From assembly GCF_003994475.1 (NCBI RefSeq), contig NZ_RZNY01000003.1:186001-250000 (forward strand): a stretch of 64,000 nucleotides of DNA, in the 5' to 3' direction. This stretch comes from Paenibacillus anaericanus (GTDB lineage Bacteria; Bacillota; Bacilli; Paenibacillales; Paenibacillaceae). Positions 62,538 to 64,000 of this stretch are shown here, piece by piece (position 1 is the first letter of the stretch; each line of letters begins with the position of its first letter). The translations under genes and the position numbers were made by a program. The notes beneath the pieces were generated by a model. The model made no database searches. It saw only the letters and a list, made by a program, of their open reading frames with translations, and was not told the origin of the DNA.

Positions 62538-63307
62538 GAATTCAACTCCTTTATGCTTGACCCAGCTTCTTCATGAAATTCTAATAAGGCGACCGAAATG
62601 TTATCATCGCCCCCCGCATTCAGTGCAAGCTGAAGCAGACCATTTGCACGCTCATCCAAAGATAGAAAATTCGAGCTGAGCGTCTGGGTCATTTGTACCG
62701 TTGTTACGTAATTGCTGAGGCCGTCGCTACATAACAGTAAGATATCCCCTGGCTCCATCGTGAGCGGATCCATATCAACCGTCACTTGTTCATCCGTACC
62801 GAGCGCTCTTGTAAGAACGTTTCGACGTGGATGAACACTAGCTTCCTCTTCAGTAATCTGTTTACTCTTCACGAGTTCGTTAACCAACGAGTGATCCTCA
62901 GTTAATTTGACTACTTCTCCTTGCCGGAATAAATAAGCCCGGCTATCGCCGATATGGCCAATGACTCCCGCCTGGCCCTTCAGAAGAACAGCAACGACTG
63001 TAGTTCCCATGTTGTGATATTCAACATGTTCCTGAGATTTACGGAATACGACTTCATTGGCATGCAGAATAGCCCGCTTCAATGCATTGTCGCAGTCCTC
63101 TAGGGTTATACCAACAGGTAGAGAACTTAAGTCCTGTACAATCGTCTGTACCGCAAGCTGACTGGCCGTATCTCCCGCCTGATGTCCACCCATCCCATCA
63201 GCAACGATCCCTAGCACATAACCTTGCTCCATATGAACAACCTTGGTACTATCCTCATTTACCGAGCGAACACGTCCTACATCACTTACATAAACCGTTC
63301 TAATCAA
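62534..63307 (-). CDS. prpC: PP2C-type Ser/Thr protein phosphatase
   Basis: A 257-residue PPM phosphatase. The metal-binding motifs are VNEDS near residue 16, DGMGGHQAGD, GHIGDSRAYL, LCSDGLSN and GGDDNISV. It removes phosphates added by PrkC, and the two genes overlap by four bases (ATGA) so are made together. It starts six bases after the end of rlmN. No membrane segment is seen, so it acts in the cytoplasm. Confidence 0.95.
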   Translation of the reverse strand: MIRTVYVSDVGRVRSVNEDSTKVVHMEQGYVLGIVADGMGGHQAGDTASQLAVQTIVQDLSSLPVGITLEDCDNALKRAILHANEVVFRKSQEHVEYHNMGTTVVAVLLKGQAGVIGHIGDSRAYLFRQGEVVKLTEDHSLVNELVKSKQITEEEASVHPRRNVLTRALGTDEQVTVDMDPLTMEPGDILLLCSDGLSNYVTTVQMTQTLSSNFLSLDERANGLLQLALNAGGDDNISVALLEFHEEAGSSIKELNS

Positions 63308-63313
63308 ACTCCA

Positions 63314-64000
63314 TCACCTCGCACTAGACTCGCCAGACTCCATATGCTTCGCACGTAATTGACCACAAGCAGCCGCAATATCATGCCCTTGCTCACGACG
63401 GATCGTTACATTGATGCCTTTATCCGCCAATATGCGTTGAAATTGAAAAATATCACTTCTCGAAGTCCTTACATACTTCCGCTCTGGCACATGATTTACT
63501 GGAATTAAATTGACGTGACAGAGCATATCCTTCAGCACATTAGCAAGTTCTTCTGCATGCTCTGGACGGTCATTAACACCTCCGATTAGCGCGTACTCAA
63601 AGCTAACTCTTCGCCCTGTTTTGGCGATATAATATCTGAGCGATTCCATCACATCGTCAAAAGGAAAACGACGATTAACTGGCATCAACTTGGAACGGAG
63701 CGCATCATTTGGTGCGTGAATCGAAATAGCTAGATTAATTTGTGTACCTTCATCCGCAAACTTGTAAATGTTTGGAACGATACCACTTGTAGATACAGTA
63801 ATATGTCTTTGTCCAATGTTCAAGCCCTTTTCGTGAATCATAATCCGCAAAAACTTCATCGTTGCTTCATAGTTTTCAAATGGCTCGCCTGTTCCCATGA
63901 TGACAATGCTGCTTACGCGTTCTCCACGGGTATCCAAAATTCTCTGGGCCTGTACAACTTGAGCAACAATCTCACCCGCAGTCAGATCCCGTTTCAAGCC
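63314..64000 (-). CDS. rlmN: 23S rRNA (adenine-C2)-methyltransferase RlmN, C-terminal part
   Basis: A fragment that runs off the right edge; 228 C-terminal residues are in the window. The edge residues [11 protein letters not shown] follow the radical SAM cysteine region in full-length RlmN, so the CxxxCxxC motif is just outside. Visible motifs are [22 protein letters not shown] and the C-terminal AAACGQL with the methyl-carrying Cys. It methylates A2503 of 23S rRNA and some tRNAs. The TTG at 63997 is an internal Leu codon, not a start. It is followed by prpC as in Bacillus. Confidence 0.93.
   Translation of the reverse strand, partial: GLKRDLTAGEIVAQVVQAQRILDTRGERVSSIVIMGTGEPFENYEATMKFLRIMIHEKGLNIGQRHITVSTSGIVPNIYKFADEGTQINLAISIHAPNDALRSKLMPVNRRFPFDDVMESLRYYIAKTGRRVSFEYALIGGVNDRPEHAEELANVLKDMLCHVNLIPVNHVPERKYVRTSRSDIFQFQRILADKGINVTIRREQGHDIAAACGQLRAKHMESGESSAR

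Noticed and set aside
63314-63997. TTG at 63997 as the start of a 227-residue RlmN
   Set aside because: The upstream residues GL continue the family sequence to the window edge, so the gene is cut by the window and not truncated.

Overview
The window reads as ordinary chromosome of a spore-forming Firmicute, most likely a Paenibacillus (inference). It carries the sporulation genes spoVM and a spoVIF-like gene and Bacillus-type gene order at both ends. It also has many copper-amine-oxidase-like 'stalk' domains and YesM/YesN two-component pairs, strong GGAGG ribosome sites, and frequent TTG/GTG starts. No tRNA, rRNA, insertion sequence, prophage or CRISPR array was seen.

Layout. (1) 1-6.6 kb: efp, yqhT, yqhR, yqhQ, yqhP, yqhO and mntR follow the Bacillus subtilis yqh order, with a stalk-domain glycosyl-hydrolase-like gene inserted and aroQ absent. 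(2) 6.6-13.5 kb: ccdA, the zinc importer znuACB with a Zur operator on its promoter, metG behind a T-box leader, yidD, and zur itself. (3) 13.7-24.5 kb: a secreted stalk-domain protein, then a sugar-uptake operon (binding protein, two permeases, sensor kinase, response regulator, NagZ hexosaminidase). (4) 24.7-47.5 kb: an anaerobic and nitrosative-stress block. It holds pflBA, adhE, fnr, nirBDC, ric and hmp, and repeated FNR-type palindromes (TGTGA-N6-TCACA) stand in front of most of them. Interspersed are an HxlR/oxidoreductase pair, a sugar isomerase/dehydrogenase cluster with an AraC regulator, a TerC gene under a manganese riboswitch, a DedA-like gene, msrAB and a YitT-like gene. (5) 47.6-52.8 kb: a LexA-boxed Y-family polymerase with a small partner, a dehydrogenase, map, a TetR regulator and a spoVIF-like gene. 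(6) 52.8-64 kb: recG, degV, fakA, an Asp23-family gene, rpmB, spoVM, rpe, rsgA, prkC, prpC and rlmN, again in Bacillus order.

How it works together. Zur and znuACB form a zinc circuit, and MntR and the TerC riboswitch form a manganese circuit. Fnr, with a C-terminal cysteine cluster for an iron-sulfur centre, probably switches on fermentation (pflBA, adhE), nitrite reduction (nirBDC) and NO defence (hmp, ric) when oxygen is low. The hmp and ric promoters place the palindrome at the spacing of an activator centred near -41.5. Two palindromes at adhE also fit the core of the NADH sensor Rex.

I did not find a convincing new multi-gene system. The unexplained items most worth checking are a palindromic repeat family (8272-8405 and 38851-38955), a structured leader before the YitT-like gene, a 35-bp perfect palindrome made of two FNR-like sites behind adhE, and a terminator hairpin that contains the ribosome site of yqhO. 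All database-style assignments are from reading the protein sequences; none was tested by a search.
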